Of a stretch of 64,000 bases of DNA, positions 26,501 through 40,026 are shown piece after piece (positions within the stretch are counted from its first letter, which is position 1; each line of letters starts with the position of its first letter). The translations under genes and the position numbers were made by a program. Origin of the DNA: Onchocerca volvulus (taxonomy: Eukaryota > Nematoda > Chromadorea > Rhabditida > Onchocercidae); assembly GCA_000499405.2 (NCBI GenBank), contig HG738138.1, positions 9,980,888-10,044,887 of the forward strand, in the 5' to 3' direction. Below the pieces are notes generated by a model that made no database searches, was not told the DNA's origin, and saw nothing but the letters and a program-made list of their open reading frames with translations.

Positions 26501-27709
26501 CACTGGATAGAATCTCTTTTTTGAGATTGCTAGGATTTACAGTTTCTAAATAGTCTATGAAAGATTGTTTCTTTAGAATACCCAGTTTATAGCTAAAGTC
26601 GGAAATGGAACTTTTATAAACTCAGAAATATTTTCTCAGTTTCACGAAATTTCTGCTTCAAATTGTTTGCAGGATCTGATAAAAAGCAATAATGAAAATA
26701 TGTCGAATCCAGGCAGAAATAAACGGATTTCTTTGACGGAATTAATGGATGGCAAAAAGAAACAAGAATACATAGATGAAGAAAAAAAAAGAGAAGATGA
26801 AGCCGTGGTACCCAACAGCGGTGCAGTGGATTCATGGGAGGAACTTGACAACGATGATTATAATTCCAAACTTGTTAATGAGGTTCACATTACCATCTGC
26901 AAAATTGTTTTTCTAAATTGTAATTCTTTTTTGGGCATATATGTTTGAGTTCTTTCCAGTTTTGAGTTAATTGAATGCTGATAATCCGTATAATTTTTAT
27001 GTTCAGTGCAATGATTAATATGACATCGGTTTTTTGCTTTTAATATATAGTTCATGAATGATATAAAGTCACAAATCAATGTTATATGGTTTTCCTCGGT
27101 TCCAGTTGACTCTATTTTACAGATCGAAATAGCGATGTGTAAGATAAAGATTCGAAAGCCGAAAATCGATTACTTCAGTGGACCTCTTGTCGATCCCTGG
27201 AATGATAATTTACTACCGCACGTTTTGGAAGCCTTTAATCTTCCTGTTAGATTTACCGAAGACGATGTGAAGCAAGAATTGGCCAAACATGATTGCGCTG
27301 ACGTAGCTATTCATCCTGTTGATGACACACATTGTTTGGTTGTGTTTGCCTCAAAAAATGCCGGTAAATTTCAGAGACAATATTGTAATAAGGTAATTGG
27401 AGAACAAGATGGAATCGTTAGTCTAACAAAAAGATAAGTTTGGTTGCAGCATTGCAAGCTATGATTGCTGTTCGACAGCGACAAAATATTGCTAAAGTTC
27501 GACTTCGTTCGTTGTGTGATGCAACGAGGGTTACGCAGGAGAAAGCTCGCAAATATGAGGCAATGCTTCGTCCTCATAAGCAGCGTCCTCAAACAACACC
27601 ACTTGTGGCTCGTCGTCTCATTGAGGGTGCTCTTGGCAAACGCTCAAATGTTTCGGTGCAGCAGATCAGCAATGAAAGAAAGCAGTTGAAGGATGCAAAA
27701 GGTTATTAA
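23550..27709 (+). CDS. R3HCC1L: R3HCC1L-like protein (R3H and coiled-coil family)
   Basis: Twelve phase-consistent exons give 665 codons: 23550-23608, 23760-23980, 24310-24425, 24526-24690, 24766-25072, 25182-25292, 25562-25651, 25859-25941, 26328-26462, 26673-26882, 27123-27363 and 27450-27709. The C-terminal third matches the conserved tail of R3HCC1/R3HCC1L: DSWEELDNDD, then an RNA-recognition-like fold with VDDTHCLVVFASKNA, then TTPLVARRLIEGALGKRSN. The N-terminal two thirds are low in recognised domains; no R3H motif was found. Vertebrate relatives are poorly characterised and associated with RNA binding. Oddities are a weak acceptor for exon 2 (TTTTGAAG), an AAG acceptor for exon 8 and a GC donor after 25941. 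Intron 27364-27449 has an in-frame stop, so retention would truncate the protein. An AATAAA lies at 28019. Confidence 0.7.
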
Positions 27710-30700
27710 GTAATGCATTTTTTTTCTCATCTTTTTCAGAAGGAAGTAAGGGAATCTAGTACAGTATTGAAATAGTAAGTAAGAAGAGTGATTTCCTGAG
27801 AAAAAATAGTTTAAGGTGGGTTCAAATGATTTTTACTAGATAAATCTGTGTTAGTTGTAATGAATCATTTATGGAAGTTTCTTTAATTGTAATGTTTTAG
27901 ATTTGAAACAAGTGAAGGCAGCAATTTGGGAAGATGGTCCGTAAAAATGTTTTTGGGGCGTGTCATTCATTTTTTCTTATTGAGCTGTGATGCGAACTAA
28001 AAGAAAGTGCAATTGCAAAATAAAAGCAGCGTAGTTGATCAAAAATTGGTAGCTGTGCGGATTGTTTTGTTGGAATTCTTTGAACAGTTCATTTTTCTGA
28101 ATGTTATAAAAAATCATAATCAGTTTGACCAGCTTCTTTTTCTTTTCAGCAGTTTTTCTTTTTCATTTCTCAGTATTTTGTTTATTTCCTTCTCATATTA
28201 TCTTTAACATTTTTTTAACTCTGTAATATTTTTTTAATTTTGTCTCATATTCTTTGGAATGGACTTTATGTCCTTTTCACATTATTGCATATCTTTTCTA
28301 TAGAGCAAACATGAGTTTTTTTTATTTTGTTATTTGTAGATTCTATATCGTCTTTTTTTTTTTCTTTTGCGCACATGGTTATCAAAATCAGTTCGTTTTT
28401 TCTGCTTCTAAAATCAGCACTTTACTTTTTTTTACCATCTTCATTGAAAAGAAAAATTCACATCCAGCGTATCTTATTTTAGCTACAATTGCTTTCATAT
28501 TATTGCACTTTTCGTATGGTTTCTATCGATGCGTGCATTTTGATCGGATCTTAAAAAGAGTTTTGCAGTGAAAGAAAATCATTAACAAATCTCACATTCG
28601 TTACAAAGGACGTTTTTCCACTCAAACATTTGTATTAAATGCGTCCAAAAGTCCTATGGATTGCTGCTTGATTGCAGGACGTTCTCAGTTATTGACATTT
28701 AATCCAGCAGTTATGTTAATGGATTCTTTTCAACTTATTACAAAGTTGTACTTTATTGTCGCTTTATAATAGATGTAGTCGAAATTCCAGTGCTTGGGCT
28801 AGATTGATGATTTGAAATATGCTGCACTACTTGCATCCGTATCAGACAGTTCCATTGCACTGGTGTTTTATTTGCTGAAATATCTCTACTTATATTTATC
28901 CTCAAACGAATGTTTTTAGTGACTTGATGATTGTAATGATTAGCTATCCAAATTGCACTTGTGTGCACGCGATATGGAGCCTTATTTTCCATGTCTTTTT
29001 CTTCCCGCTTTTTCTCTGTCGAGGTGTTTTTTTCTTTCGCAGTGTTGTTTTGTAAAATTTTCAGCTCTCACGCAAAACTGTCACTTGGCTAACACCTTTT
29101 TGTTTATTGTGTTCACTGTGGCACTCTTAGTACCGACTTTTTTTGTTATTTCTGTTTATATGATTGGTGTAAGCACATTTGTCGTGCTTCATGAATGCCG
29201 TAATTTTTCCGCAGCACAAGTTTTGGGCTTAAATTCAAATTCTGCAAGTTTTGTTTCTCCTGTTTTGTCCCTTATTAAAGTTAACTTCTTTCCCCCGAAA
29301 TTTCAACCACAGTATTTCAATTTGATTTATGTGTGTGCGTGTATATGTGGTATGTACCATCAGTGTTTCCTTTTTTTTTTTTGTGATTGAGCTCGTCGTG
29401 GCAGATGCTACTGTTTACATCACCATAAGAAAAGAGGTGACATCTTATAGCACATTTTTAAAAAATTTGCTCCGATTTGATATATTGCTATGTTGAATTC
29501 ATCATCAATAAAGTTCTATAGAATTTTGAAAATTTCGTTACAGAAGAATGGGCTGAATTGCAGAACATCCGGGATTCTTGCTAGGTTCATAAACGAGCTT
29601 GGTATCTAAGCTAAATTTTCTTGATAAATGTAACAGAATAAGAGGAACAGAAGAAAGTAGAATAGTTGATTCTTGAAGTAACTGGTAAGGTTGAGATTCT
29701 ACTCATTCAAAGAAGTGATGAGCCGTTTATCTTCTACGAAGACGATAGTGATGAGTCGATGATGATAGGTCGTTGAAGCATGTGAAAGAGTTTCAATGAT
29801 GAAAATCCCGATGCGATTTCATATTTTAAGTTCTGGTTAAATTACTTTGGTAATATGATATAATTTCTGGAAGTGTGAAGTTTAGAGAATTTGTGATTGA
29901 GATTTTCATGCAAGCAAAAAGTCCCGAAGAATTTAATGGCACTTCTTTCTGCTTTAAGCATGCAAGGACTAATTTTGTATGGATGATCAATAAAGGTGAT
30001 AAAATTATAGTTTTGCAGAGCAGCTCTTCATGGATGTTTTATACAATTATAAGAAAAAGATGATAAAAATCTTGAAGTCCGGGAAATCTTCGTTTTCCTT
30101 AATTTTTGGACTATCAATTTAGTGATGGATATATCGATTCTTATGTTGGTATTTAGTGTCAGATCACAAAGTTTTCGTTTTCCCATTTTTCTATCTTGCT
30201 TACCATTATTGTTTTTTTTTTGCTCCATTTCTATAAAAAAGAAATGATTTAAGGTCAAAGACAAGTCACTGGATAGGAACGATGACGACTAAGATCCTGT
30301 AAACAATGGGTTAGATCGATACCGAAGCGAGGTGAACCGTAACCAGCCATCTTTCTCAAGATATTTAGTTGTTTTATCTTATTTCTTGAGCTATGAATCA
30401 TTTGCAAGTAGAATAGTATGAATTTTAATTAAATTTGAATTTATTGTATTTTCTAGATTATTCACTGCTTCGAGTTATTATATAAATATGTGTTTTTACA
30501 GTTTAAAAAAAAAAAAAAAATGGGATTTTTCATTTATTTAGAACTGATGATTAACCAGCAGTTATTTTTGTCGCTGTCCAACAGATTTTTTTAGCCCAAG
30601 AATAGCATTGAAAGAGTTTTATTTTCAAATACCCAGCAGAAGATGCGTGAAGTAACCGAACTGCATTCTATTCCTGGTTTTTAACGAGTCATGTATGGTG

Positions 30701-33700
30701 GTGCAACTGTTGAAATTACAGCTTTCAAATTTTTGTTAAGTTGGTATGCTTTACGGTGCAATAAATCCCATGCTGACATCGTTCCACATGACTATTTTGA
30801 TGCACTCCCAAAAATTTCCAATTCCTTTAGGTGATTAATTTTCTTTCCCCTCCGAAAAAGAAATGAACAATTCCTTAATTAACGAATTTATAACTCTCGA
30901 AGGAATTTATCAGTAAGAATGAATTCATATCAGAATTATTGTATGTATGATTGTTGCAAAAAAAAAAAATGAAATATTTTTTACAGTAATAATTATATTT
31001 TGGTTATCACAAATGCTTGATTACATGTGAATTTTGTTATTGGATATGCAGTCTGCATAGTAAATGAGATCTCGCTTCAGCTGATATTGTTGAGAATGGA
31101 ATGATATCAGTAAAAAACATGCAGATTGTTGAATTATGATAGCGTATTTGATCGAACTGATGATGAGGATGATAAGAGTGCACGATATTATTAGAATCCA
31201 CTGTTACCTGAAGTTTCATCACTTTACACATAGTTTCAGCATAATAATTCCAAAAAAAAAAAAAAAAAACTTCCTGGTAAAATGAACGAATCTTCATTAA
31301 GTGAATAGTTGAAGTGACGCGAATATGAATCATGATCGACTAATTGATACTATAAGTACATTGCAAGATCAACGTATAGGGATGTCAGGTGTGCAACTGT
31401 GCCATTAAATGGATCCGATGCAGTGAATGAGTGGGCAATTTCGGTAATGTTAGTGATGGAAGTGGCATTATTGGGAGAAATTTTCTTCTATTATGTTTTA
31501 TTAGAAATCGATTTTTTTCAATGGCAGTTTTCAATTAATTCATTAAATACATGTGATTTAATTTAATTTTAGTGAGTAACTTTGAGGAAGTCTAATCATG
31601 TGCTGCTGCACTTGCAAAAGTACTCTGAGATTTCATTTTTCTAGAACATTTATGCAATAATTGTTAGTAAAGCAAGCAATAGACTATTTTCTTTTATGTT
31701 TTGACCTTTAAATATTCAGTTCATTCTTTAGCATCGTTTAATCGTCATTCAATGCAACGCGTCTCTTAGTAACAGCAGCCACACATGAAGCATTTGAAAT
31801 AGATTCATCATTTTAGACGTAAGCTATTCTACATCAGTACAGCAGTTAGTAATTCACATCGATCTAATTGAAATGAAATGTTCTGTTCAATTAGATTAGA
31901 TTCATTAAAGAATCAGGTTTTTGTTCAATAAGCAACAGTTGATAGGGAGAATAATCACGAGTTGACGATGTTTGTTTGCTTGAATTAATTACCTTAATAT
32001 GTTTGGATGTGCAAATTGGCAAAAGAAAATATGTGTGAGATAGTTGAACGCTGTTGATTGATGAGGTAATATTTGATATGAACGCGTCTTATTGATCAGT
32101 GAAAAGTGGAAGAGTTTTGAAGGATGAGATGTGGGGGGTGACTGGAAGGAAAGAGAAAAGGTATGGAACGGGAGAGGGAAGTAGAGCAGCATGCTACTGC
32201 TACAACTGCAAAAATGCTCTAAGCTTCTGGATGCTTGCGTGCATCTCGTCGTCCATCTTTCCTGAGCTTGCTGAAGCCAATAGCAGTAATACAATTGATT
32301 CTGCCTTTCGTATTTGTTAAATCAAGGCATATAACTCATCTTTCTACCACAACTTGCCCTTCGAAATCTTGTTCTGCAGCAACTCTGTGCGCTCTCTGTG
32401 TTTTGATGTCATCTGTAGACCGTAAATCATTTTTATTATTTTTATTATTGCTACTGTCATTCTCATGACCACTCGTAGTTTGTTTTTATCAGCACTTTTA
32501 CCATCATTGTTTCAAACATCTTCGAACTTTGAAGTTTGAATCAGTAAAATTTATCATTTTTCTTTCTTTGAATATTCAACCGAGGAAGTAAAACTGAGCT
32601 TACAAATAAGTTAGTGAAAGAAAATACCATATTTCTGTAAGGAATTGAAACTGATATCTTGAATTTTTCCTTTTCATGTTTTCTTGCGGAAAGTAGAAGA
32701 AATAAAGCATTCTTTGCTTTTCATAATTCATTCTCCTCTCAATATTTTATAAAATGCTGGCATTAGCAATGCCTGCTTTATATAATAATCTTTCATTGTC
32801 TCATTGATTATGTTATTACAATTTTCGTTCTATTATTTGCCAACGCCCATTTCTATAAACATAATTTAAAACGAAAATTGCCATTTTATATATGTAAAAG
32901 CCGTAAATTTCATTCGTGGTTCTCTATCCTCCAAACTAAAGTCGTGAATTGTTTGATTGTGATTTGTTTCAATTGCAGTAATGTTACTTCTGGTCTATAC
33001 ATTTTTTCTTTTTTTTTTCCCCAAAAATATGCCCATCAGCAGAAATTATAATTCAGATGGTAGCAAGCATAAGCGAACTGAATATAAAATTTTCATATCA
33101 TGGTGAAAATATATGATTCATGAATTTCATTCCATCAAGTCCCTGAAATTATTCATTCAGGCTTGCTCAAATAAATTGTTACAGTAATCTTCTCGCACTG
33201 ATAGTTTTTTTTATCTATTCAAATTAATATAATAGCGAATGTAGATGCTTTTAGTGTTGTTGTAGAGCACTTTGCAGAGCTCTTGGTTTCTAAAGCATTC
33301 CTTTCAATGAAATGAAGACAGTAATAACTTTTTTACCTCAAAGATAAAAATAAAATTAAACCAAACAGTGAGTTCCTGTTGCCCATGACAACGAAATTAG
33401 TGCAGAATCACTCTCCATGCAATGTATTTGTTTTATTCAGAAGCTAAATTTGGAAAAATTGATAAAACTTTTAATTTTAGACTTTCTCTTAGGAAACATC
33501 GTCATTTTAAAATTCAGGACATTGTTATATTTTGCTGTTGAGAATATACACTCTCGTCATACTCCAACGCCCTTCTTTTCATGATTGGCATTGGATTTTT
33601 GAAGCATTCTCGAATCCAAGAAATCAAAACGTTCTTTTCCGCTTATTTTATCAATTTCCTTATGTATATCAAATTTTTATTGGTTCAATGCATTTTTATT

Positions 33701-35065
33701 TATATTTATCATCTGCCAGTTATAATTGCTCATCCAATTTTTGGCATAGCATTGTCTGAAACTATACCTTTCTTCTCATGTTAACAAATCATACGTCTCC
33801 TTATTACTACTTAATGAATTTTGACGATTGAGAATTGACATACCACAATTTCGACCATTTTCATTTGAACTCATTTATGGATTCCAATTCTTACGTGAAT
33901 GAAAAACTTCTGGATTTAAAAATAATTTTTTGAGAAAATTTGTTGCAAAAAAAAAAAGAATATTTCGAAATGATAATAATGAGTTGTCACTGCCGGTGGC
34001 AATAGCATTAAAGTCATCAGTCGTCCCTTCGTTAAGTCTTTTCGACATCGATTTTTATTTAGTGAAATGAGAGAGTATCAAAGAAGGGAAGGGTATGATA
34101 TCATGGAGAACGATTATGATTTCCAAAACCAAATTGATGTGTTGTTCTGGAATTTCACTGTATAAGATACTTACTCCCATCTTGTTCATAAAATCTGGCA
34201 TCCGGCATGATAGTCATTTGTTCTGCAAATGGCAGTGATATCTCTTCGACCTGTCTCATTAGCTTTGTCAACAACAGCGACAATAATAAGCAGTAATCGA
34301 ACCATAGGTTGACACTAGATGTTTCCAGTTACTTATTCAAACTTTATTTCATTGCCCTTTGTGTACATGGCAGAGAACCTCACTTATTATCATTTTGCTA
34401 AAAATCATCTTGTTTTATTACTAATATTCGGCTAGTTATATAATCAATTTTAAAAAAGTCATAATTAGCTTGAAATTAAGGTATGGTTGAATTTAATATA
34501 CTTTTCTAGGACGAGAAATATACTAGAATGTCGTCTACATATGTTGTAAATATTTTTCAATTATTATACATATTAAAGCTATCTTCATTTTGATTAATGG
34601 CAGAGCGTTTTTAATATTAAAAATTTTATAATAATTTCATTGGTTATCTCATCAAATCATGTTGTATGCTTCTCCTTACAATCCAAAACTCTGGTCTGTT
34701 TTCGCCAAATGTATTCTAACAGTTCCACGGATATTTACCAAAATTGATAAAAATCAAATAACCCATTTGCGTAAGTAACAATCTTTTAAAAAAAGAATGA
34801 CTAATCATATTTAGGACTTTGCTTTGGTTATTTTTTATTATTTGGGATACAATTGTTTTCAAAATTTTTCGAAAATTGGCTTCTTAAACTTGTTAATTGT
34901 AATTGTTCGATGAAAAATAACTTTCTTTCTTCTCAAATCTAAATTCAATATTGCCATAAAAATTCATATAGATTGTTTAGATAACGTCGTATCCTCATAT
35001 AGTTTGCTGCGTCGTCCGTCCATATACTTCCAGCTTGTAAAACAAATTTTCAACTTTTATTTCAG
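27710..35065. other. 7.4 kb gene-poor stretch
   Basis: After the R3HCC1L-like stop there is a probable 3' UTR with an AATAAA at 28019-28024. T-rich open frames follow, the longest 145 codons at 28953-29390, but they lack splice sites, domains or plausible codon use. The remainder is AT-rich with poly-T and poly-A runs. It could hold regulatory DNA or a non-coding RNA ahead of the NDRG gene, but nothing in the sequence shows this. Confidence 0.4.
35055..35065 (+). promoter_or_regulatory. possible spliced-leader acceptor of the NDRG gene
   Basis: TTTTATTTCAG lies 48 nt before the chosen ATG, and an in-frame TGA follows it immediately. This fits a short 5' UTR beginning at a trans-splice site, or an ordinary acceptor after a non-coding exon. 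Confidence 0.35.
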
Positions 35066-35113
35066 TGAATCTATTGCGTTGTGTTAGGAAACAACAAACT
35101 GATTTGTGGCACG

Positions 35114-38100
35114 ATGTACGAAGAATTGGAGGTAACATTCATTTGGATTCCTTCTCTAAGCAATTTCCTTATTGACGAGTATCCGTATTTTCAGGAGAAG
35201 ATTCATGCAAGCGATTGCTATCCGAATAAAACAAAAACATCGTTTAGCCCAATCATTTTCGCTTGAAAAATTTCTGAAAATGATTTATATGGCAGTCATT
35301 TCTTTCCTTTTTAATTCAAATTTAAACACGAAATTATCCCACTATCTTTTAATTAATTAGTATAAAACTTCCAGAATATTCCCATCTCTTGAAAAACATG
35401 ATTGATGTAGATACATATACATACGACACGGATCAATTCATTCAAAAAATTATATATTTATTGACCCATTGATGGAAAAATTATATGTTTATTGACAATT
35501 TTGCAATACCGCACACATATATACAAGCATACAATATACATACGCGTGCGCACCCATATACACGCATACATGTATATATACATACATCCACATACATACA
35601 TATGCACACACACACACACACATTCACATACATACATACATGCATTATACGCACGCATATGTAAACATGCAATACATACACACAGATACGCATGCATACA
35701 TACAGACATGCATATGCTGCGCATACACGCATACAGATAAGCGTTCAATGTACAGTTCCGGTTTGCGTTTGTCGATACAGCTGTTACTATTACTTTTTTT
35801 ATTCTTTTTGCTTTTTCAGATTATTTATGAATATTGGAATGTATTGGACGGATAACATTTTTCAAGCGCATTCTTCACAAATTGTAGTTATCGCAAATTT
35901 TTTGTCCTTTCCGGTCTTCTTGAAAATATTTCAGTCACCTTATTCAAAATTTTCAAAAACTCCTGTCGAAATAAGACTGAAAATAATATTATTACTGTGC
36001 ATTCAGTTTTTTCTCTGATTTTTTTTCGCCTTGCCATCTTGTCCATATATTTTCTAAGAAAGAGTTATTTTGCTGAATAGTTTCCCATGAATTTTCATTT
36101 CTATAAAAATTTGCTTTCTTTGAGAAATGAATCAAAAATGGTGGTTACATCCAATTCCTTTTTCTTATTTTTTGAGTTTAAAGTGAATCACCGAAAAGCA
36201 TCAAAATTTTATAGAATTGTTGCACTTCGATTGAAAATATCGTACATGATTCGACTTTTCCTTAACAGTCGGCAAAATATTTTTTTCTCTTTTCTTGTTG
36301 GGTAACTTTAAATTTATGTCAAAAGAGGAAAAATGCGTCGTAGAAACTTAACACAAAACGAAGGTACATAAAACACAGGCCTTGTTGACAAGAAATTTTT
36401 TCCGTACATCGCAATCCACGATTGATGTGCATTACTGGACAATGAAAATGGCTAAAATTAAGAGACGCGTTTATTCTGATGCACCCAGTTTATGTTTTTT
36501 TTTTTTTTTCTAAGCATTTTGTTGGGAAAAAATTAACATTTGAAATTTGTATTTGTTGTTGTGTCTTATTTTACACTTCTCATTAGTTCAGTTTTACAGA
36601 TGATTTCGATACAAACTACGAAATGTGGTTTTATACACGTGTATGTGCAAGGTAATCTAGATGATCGGAATGGCAAAACTATGATCATGACTGTACATGA
36701 TGTTGGAACAAATTGTATGTTTTTTTTGATTTTATTTAGTTACTTTGAAATAAGTTTTTATGAAATTTACTGCGAATGCAGTAGTTTGATGTATTAATTT
36801 CTCATAATTTTTTTATGGGAAAAAAATGTCGAGTATAAAAAAATAGAGCGATTTGCACATCATCTTTTTGCATTTCTGCGCTTAGTACTTTCTAAGGAAG
36901 AAATCAGATGATGATGATAATGTGATTGGGTTAAATATTGCCCACACAGTATTTTCAAACCCATCAAAAAATCCTGGAAGTGATTAGTTCTCTTGGTTAA
37001 CAATATCGACAACCTAATCACTTTTGCATTAAAATAAATGATTTGATAGTTAGCTGTTTGAATTTCTTTCCATGTTCCATTTGTAAAATTTCTAATGAAC
37101 GCTATATCCTTGTATGCTTCCATGAATCATCAGATAAAGGTTATACCGTAATAGTCTAGTATTGAGTGGAAAAGAAAATGAAAAGCACTTTTTCCTTCTT
37201 TTTTAATTGTGACTGACATAAAAATGTTAGATTTAGGTTGATAAGACTTATGAAAAACTTCTAAATGAATCATGATATTTGATCTTATTTGTTCTTACTT
37301 GTTTTTTTATTAATTTATTCCGTTTACTTTTGTTGTTCAATTTTTTTGATAATTATTTTAAAACATCTTTCCTATCACCACCGATGTTGCGAAATTGTGC
37401 TGGAAAATTTAGCTTATTGTAAGTCAAGCTGTTAGGCTTAGTTTGTATTTGTATCATATATGTAAGAAATCTCGCTAATGGTTTATGTTTGCAGTTGGCG
37501 ATGTCTTGTTTTTTATAGTCATCCTTTTTTGATTTCTTTTGCAGATAAAAGTTTTGTACACTTTTGCAACCATCTTTCAATGGCTGATGTGAAAGCGAAG
37601 TCAATTTTTTTGCATGTTTGCATTCCTGGTCAGGAAGACAATGCACCGGATTTCGTGGGAGAGTTAGTAATCACTTCAGTTCTCATTTATTTGAATTAAA
37701 ATTCCAAAGTCATATGCTCCGCATAAAGAAATTTTTCTGAATCAATAAAATTTATTAAAGAAACTTGCACAATTCTATAAAAAATAAGCTACTGAAAACT
37801 TTTCTAAATAGTTGACTCAACTTTCTTTTAATATGGTGTTTGAAACAGAAATTCTTTCTCCGTCTGCTGTGAACTTAGTTGAAGATACTTTAATCTTCGT
37901 ATTTTAATTGACAAGAGTGATAATATACTGTAACTAAATGAAGGTATCCGCAGAAGCCATTGAGGCTTTCACAAATATCCTTATTGCAGTAGTTTGATTC
38001 TTAAATTTTTTAACAAAAAATAAATCATTACTTGCAGTTTTCCAACGCTTGATCAGCTTGGTGAGGATCTTGTTTGTGTACTCGATAAACTGGATGTGAA

Positions 38101-40026
38101 AACATGCATTGCGTTTGGTGAAGGAGCTGGTGCGAATATTATTTGTCGTTTTGCTGTAAGTTTAGTGCTCCTATCACTTTTTTCTCATTGTACGATCTTC
38201 CAACATAAAGTTTTGAATGATCTGTATTCAAAAATGGATATGATTATATTTTTCTTTTTTGGGAACTAGTTTATCATGTTTATTTTTTAAATTTATGTAA
38301 TTGGAAGACAGCCAAAACTTTAGATTTTCTTTATTAGAGTCTAGTCACTTTAGGCAGAAGTGGGTGACAAGTATAAAATTGTTTCTGTGCTGTAAATGCA
38401 ATATAAGTAACTGATACTTGCTAGCAATGCACATAATAATTCAACTTAGGTGTGCAGATGTCTTCCCCAAATCGAATTATGGGAATTTGTCTGGTGCACT
38501 GTACTTCAACTACCGCCGGAATTATCGAGTATTGCAAGGATAAAGTTTGTTGTAGGAATTATTTTTTTATAAGCAGTCCATAAAGTGCGATCATTTGTTT
38601 ATTAAGAATTCGAACTTGTTTCGAACTCAAGGAAATCCCGGCTTCATCATGGGAGATTCAAAAATATAGTGCATTTTTCATGTTTGCTCAACAAAATATG
38701 TCTTTTGCCCATTTGATGTTTTAATCTTTTTTTTTTTTTTTTTTCATCTGCATCTAATTCGTTTATTACGATTGCTATCTAATTTGTTTATAATGAGTTT
38801 TTATCTTCCCAATCGTTACAGCTTATCAACATGCGGCTTGAGTCAGGTGTTATGTCACAAGGAGCATGGGACTACCTCGCAATGCATAAATTTGGATCTG
38901 TAAGCTTTTTCAATTTTTCGTTTCTAAGTGCTTTTAATGAAGTGAATGATTTATAGTATACGTATTTTCATTACCCGTTCTTAAATAATTCTGGTTAACA
39001 TATCGTGTTCTAGACTGAGAAACGAGAAAAGCAGGCATATATTGAAGAGTTGAAGAGCTCCTTGAATCCGAAGAATCTTAGCAAATATCTTTATAGTTTT
39101 TCGAAGAGGAGTGACATATCATCGCTCATTGGTACTAAGTTGGATAAGTAAGTTTGCATTTTCATCATCGAAGGCGGACAAGATTTATTGAATATTTCTC
39201 ATCTTCGCTATGAGGAAAAATGAAGTTGACTTCACTCAGGTTTTTGATTTTTATAAATTAATTGTCAATTTCAGTATTTCTTTTTATTTATGTCTTATAT
39301 CAAACTTAAATTTTTCTTCGAATTTGAGTTTGTTTTATTACAAAATTTTGTTCAAGTTATTCATTGAAAAAAAAAAAAAAAAAAATTGAAAGTCTGTATT
39401 TGAAACAAATCCGTATGAGTCTGTATTTTCATTTTCCATTAATAATAACATTTGTAGCATGGATGCACTATTGGTTACTGGTGCACGGGCATCACATTTG
39501 CATACTGTCTACACTACACATAAGTCAATGAACAAACGAAAAACGACACTATTGGTTGTGGATAACGTTAGTGATGTAATGGCTGAAGCGGTTCGTTCTT
39601 AACGAGTTTAACTGTAGTGAAAACTACGCGTGAATATTTTATAATGAAATGATCCGTGCCTATTTGAATAGTCTGTATTTTTAGCCCGAAAAGCTGGCAC
39701 GTTCATTAATTTTGTTATGTAAAGGTTGTGGTGTTTTATCTGGAGTGGCCATTCCTGGAATGGAACGACAGCGTACACTAAGCAGGTTTGCAGAATTTTT
39801 ACGTTATCGAAAAGCAAAAAGACTCAAATTATGGAAAATAAAGAAGACCATGCCAGATATTGTAAATGTATGTAGAATTGAATTCAGATTTCTCATTAAT
39901 TTAACTTATTACTTCCGTTTTCATGCATTCGTTTTTTTTCCTTTTTTTTCTTTTAGTTCAATGGAAGAAGCAGATCGCCCACGGCGCTTCTCGCTTTCAC
40001 AAACAACAGCGCCTGTTTTTCAGTGA
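35114..40026 (+). CDS. NDRG: NDRG-family protein, alpha/beta-hydrolase fold
   Basis: Ten exons with consistent phases give 323 residues: 35114-35131, 36600-36714, 37545-37662, 38038-38155, 38458-38544, 38822-38899, 39014-39147, 39458-39590, 39685-39785 and 39957-40026. Family marks are VHDVGTNYKSFVHF across the exon 2-3 join, PTLDQLGEDL, the elbow FGEGAGANIICRFA, and a basic, Ser-rich tail ending RPRRFSLSQTTAPVFQ. NDRG proteins are cytoplasmic members of the hydrolase fold that lack the catalytic nucleophile. Here the elbow is G-E-G-A-G, with Gly where Ser would act. They are linked to differentiation and stress responses; the tail Ser residues look like phosphorylation sites, as known in mammals. 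The first coding exon of 18 nt is the least certain part because intron 1 is 1.47 kb; other 5' exons could exist. No damage is seen. Confidence 0.9.
35505..35745. repeat. CATA/CACA-rich microsatellite in NDRG intron 1
   Basis: About 240 bp of ACAT, CATA and CA repeats with a pure (CA)n core near 35606-35621 and scattered CGCATA variants. Alternating purine-pyrimidine runs dominate. It creates long Tyr/His/Cys-rich open frames on both strands that are not genes. Confidence 0.9.

Noticed and set aside
28254..28571. Plus-strand frame of 105 codons
   Set aside because: Same T-rich composition and no supporting signals; lies in the region after the R3HCC1L-like stop.
28953..29390. Plus-strand frame of 145 codons with hydrophobic segments
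   Set aside because: It is T-rich DNA giving Phe, Leu and Val by composition; there is no domain, splice site or conserved motif.
32099..32468. Overlapping plus-strand frames and a minus-strand frame near 32 kb
   Set aside because: They shadow each other without splice sites or motifs; the stretch is only slightly less AT-rich than its surroundings.
35458..36018. Several long frames on both strands with His/Tyr/Cys repeats
   Set aside because: They are translations of the CATA/CACA microsatellite, present in most frames.
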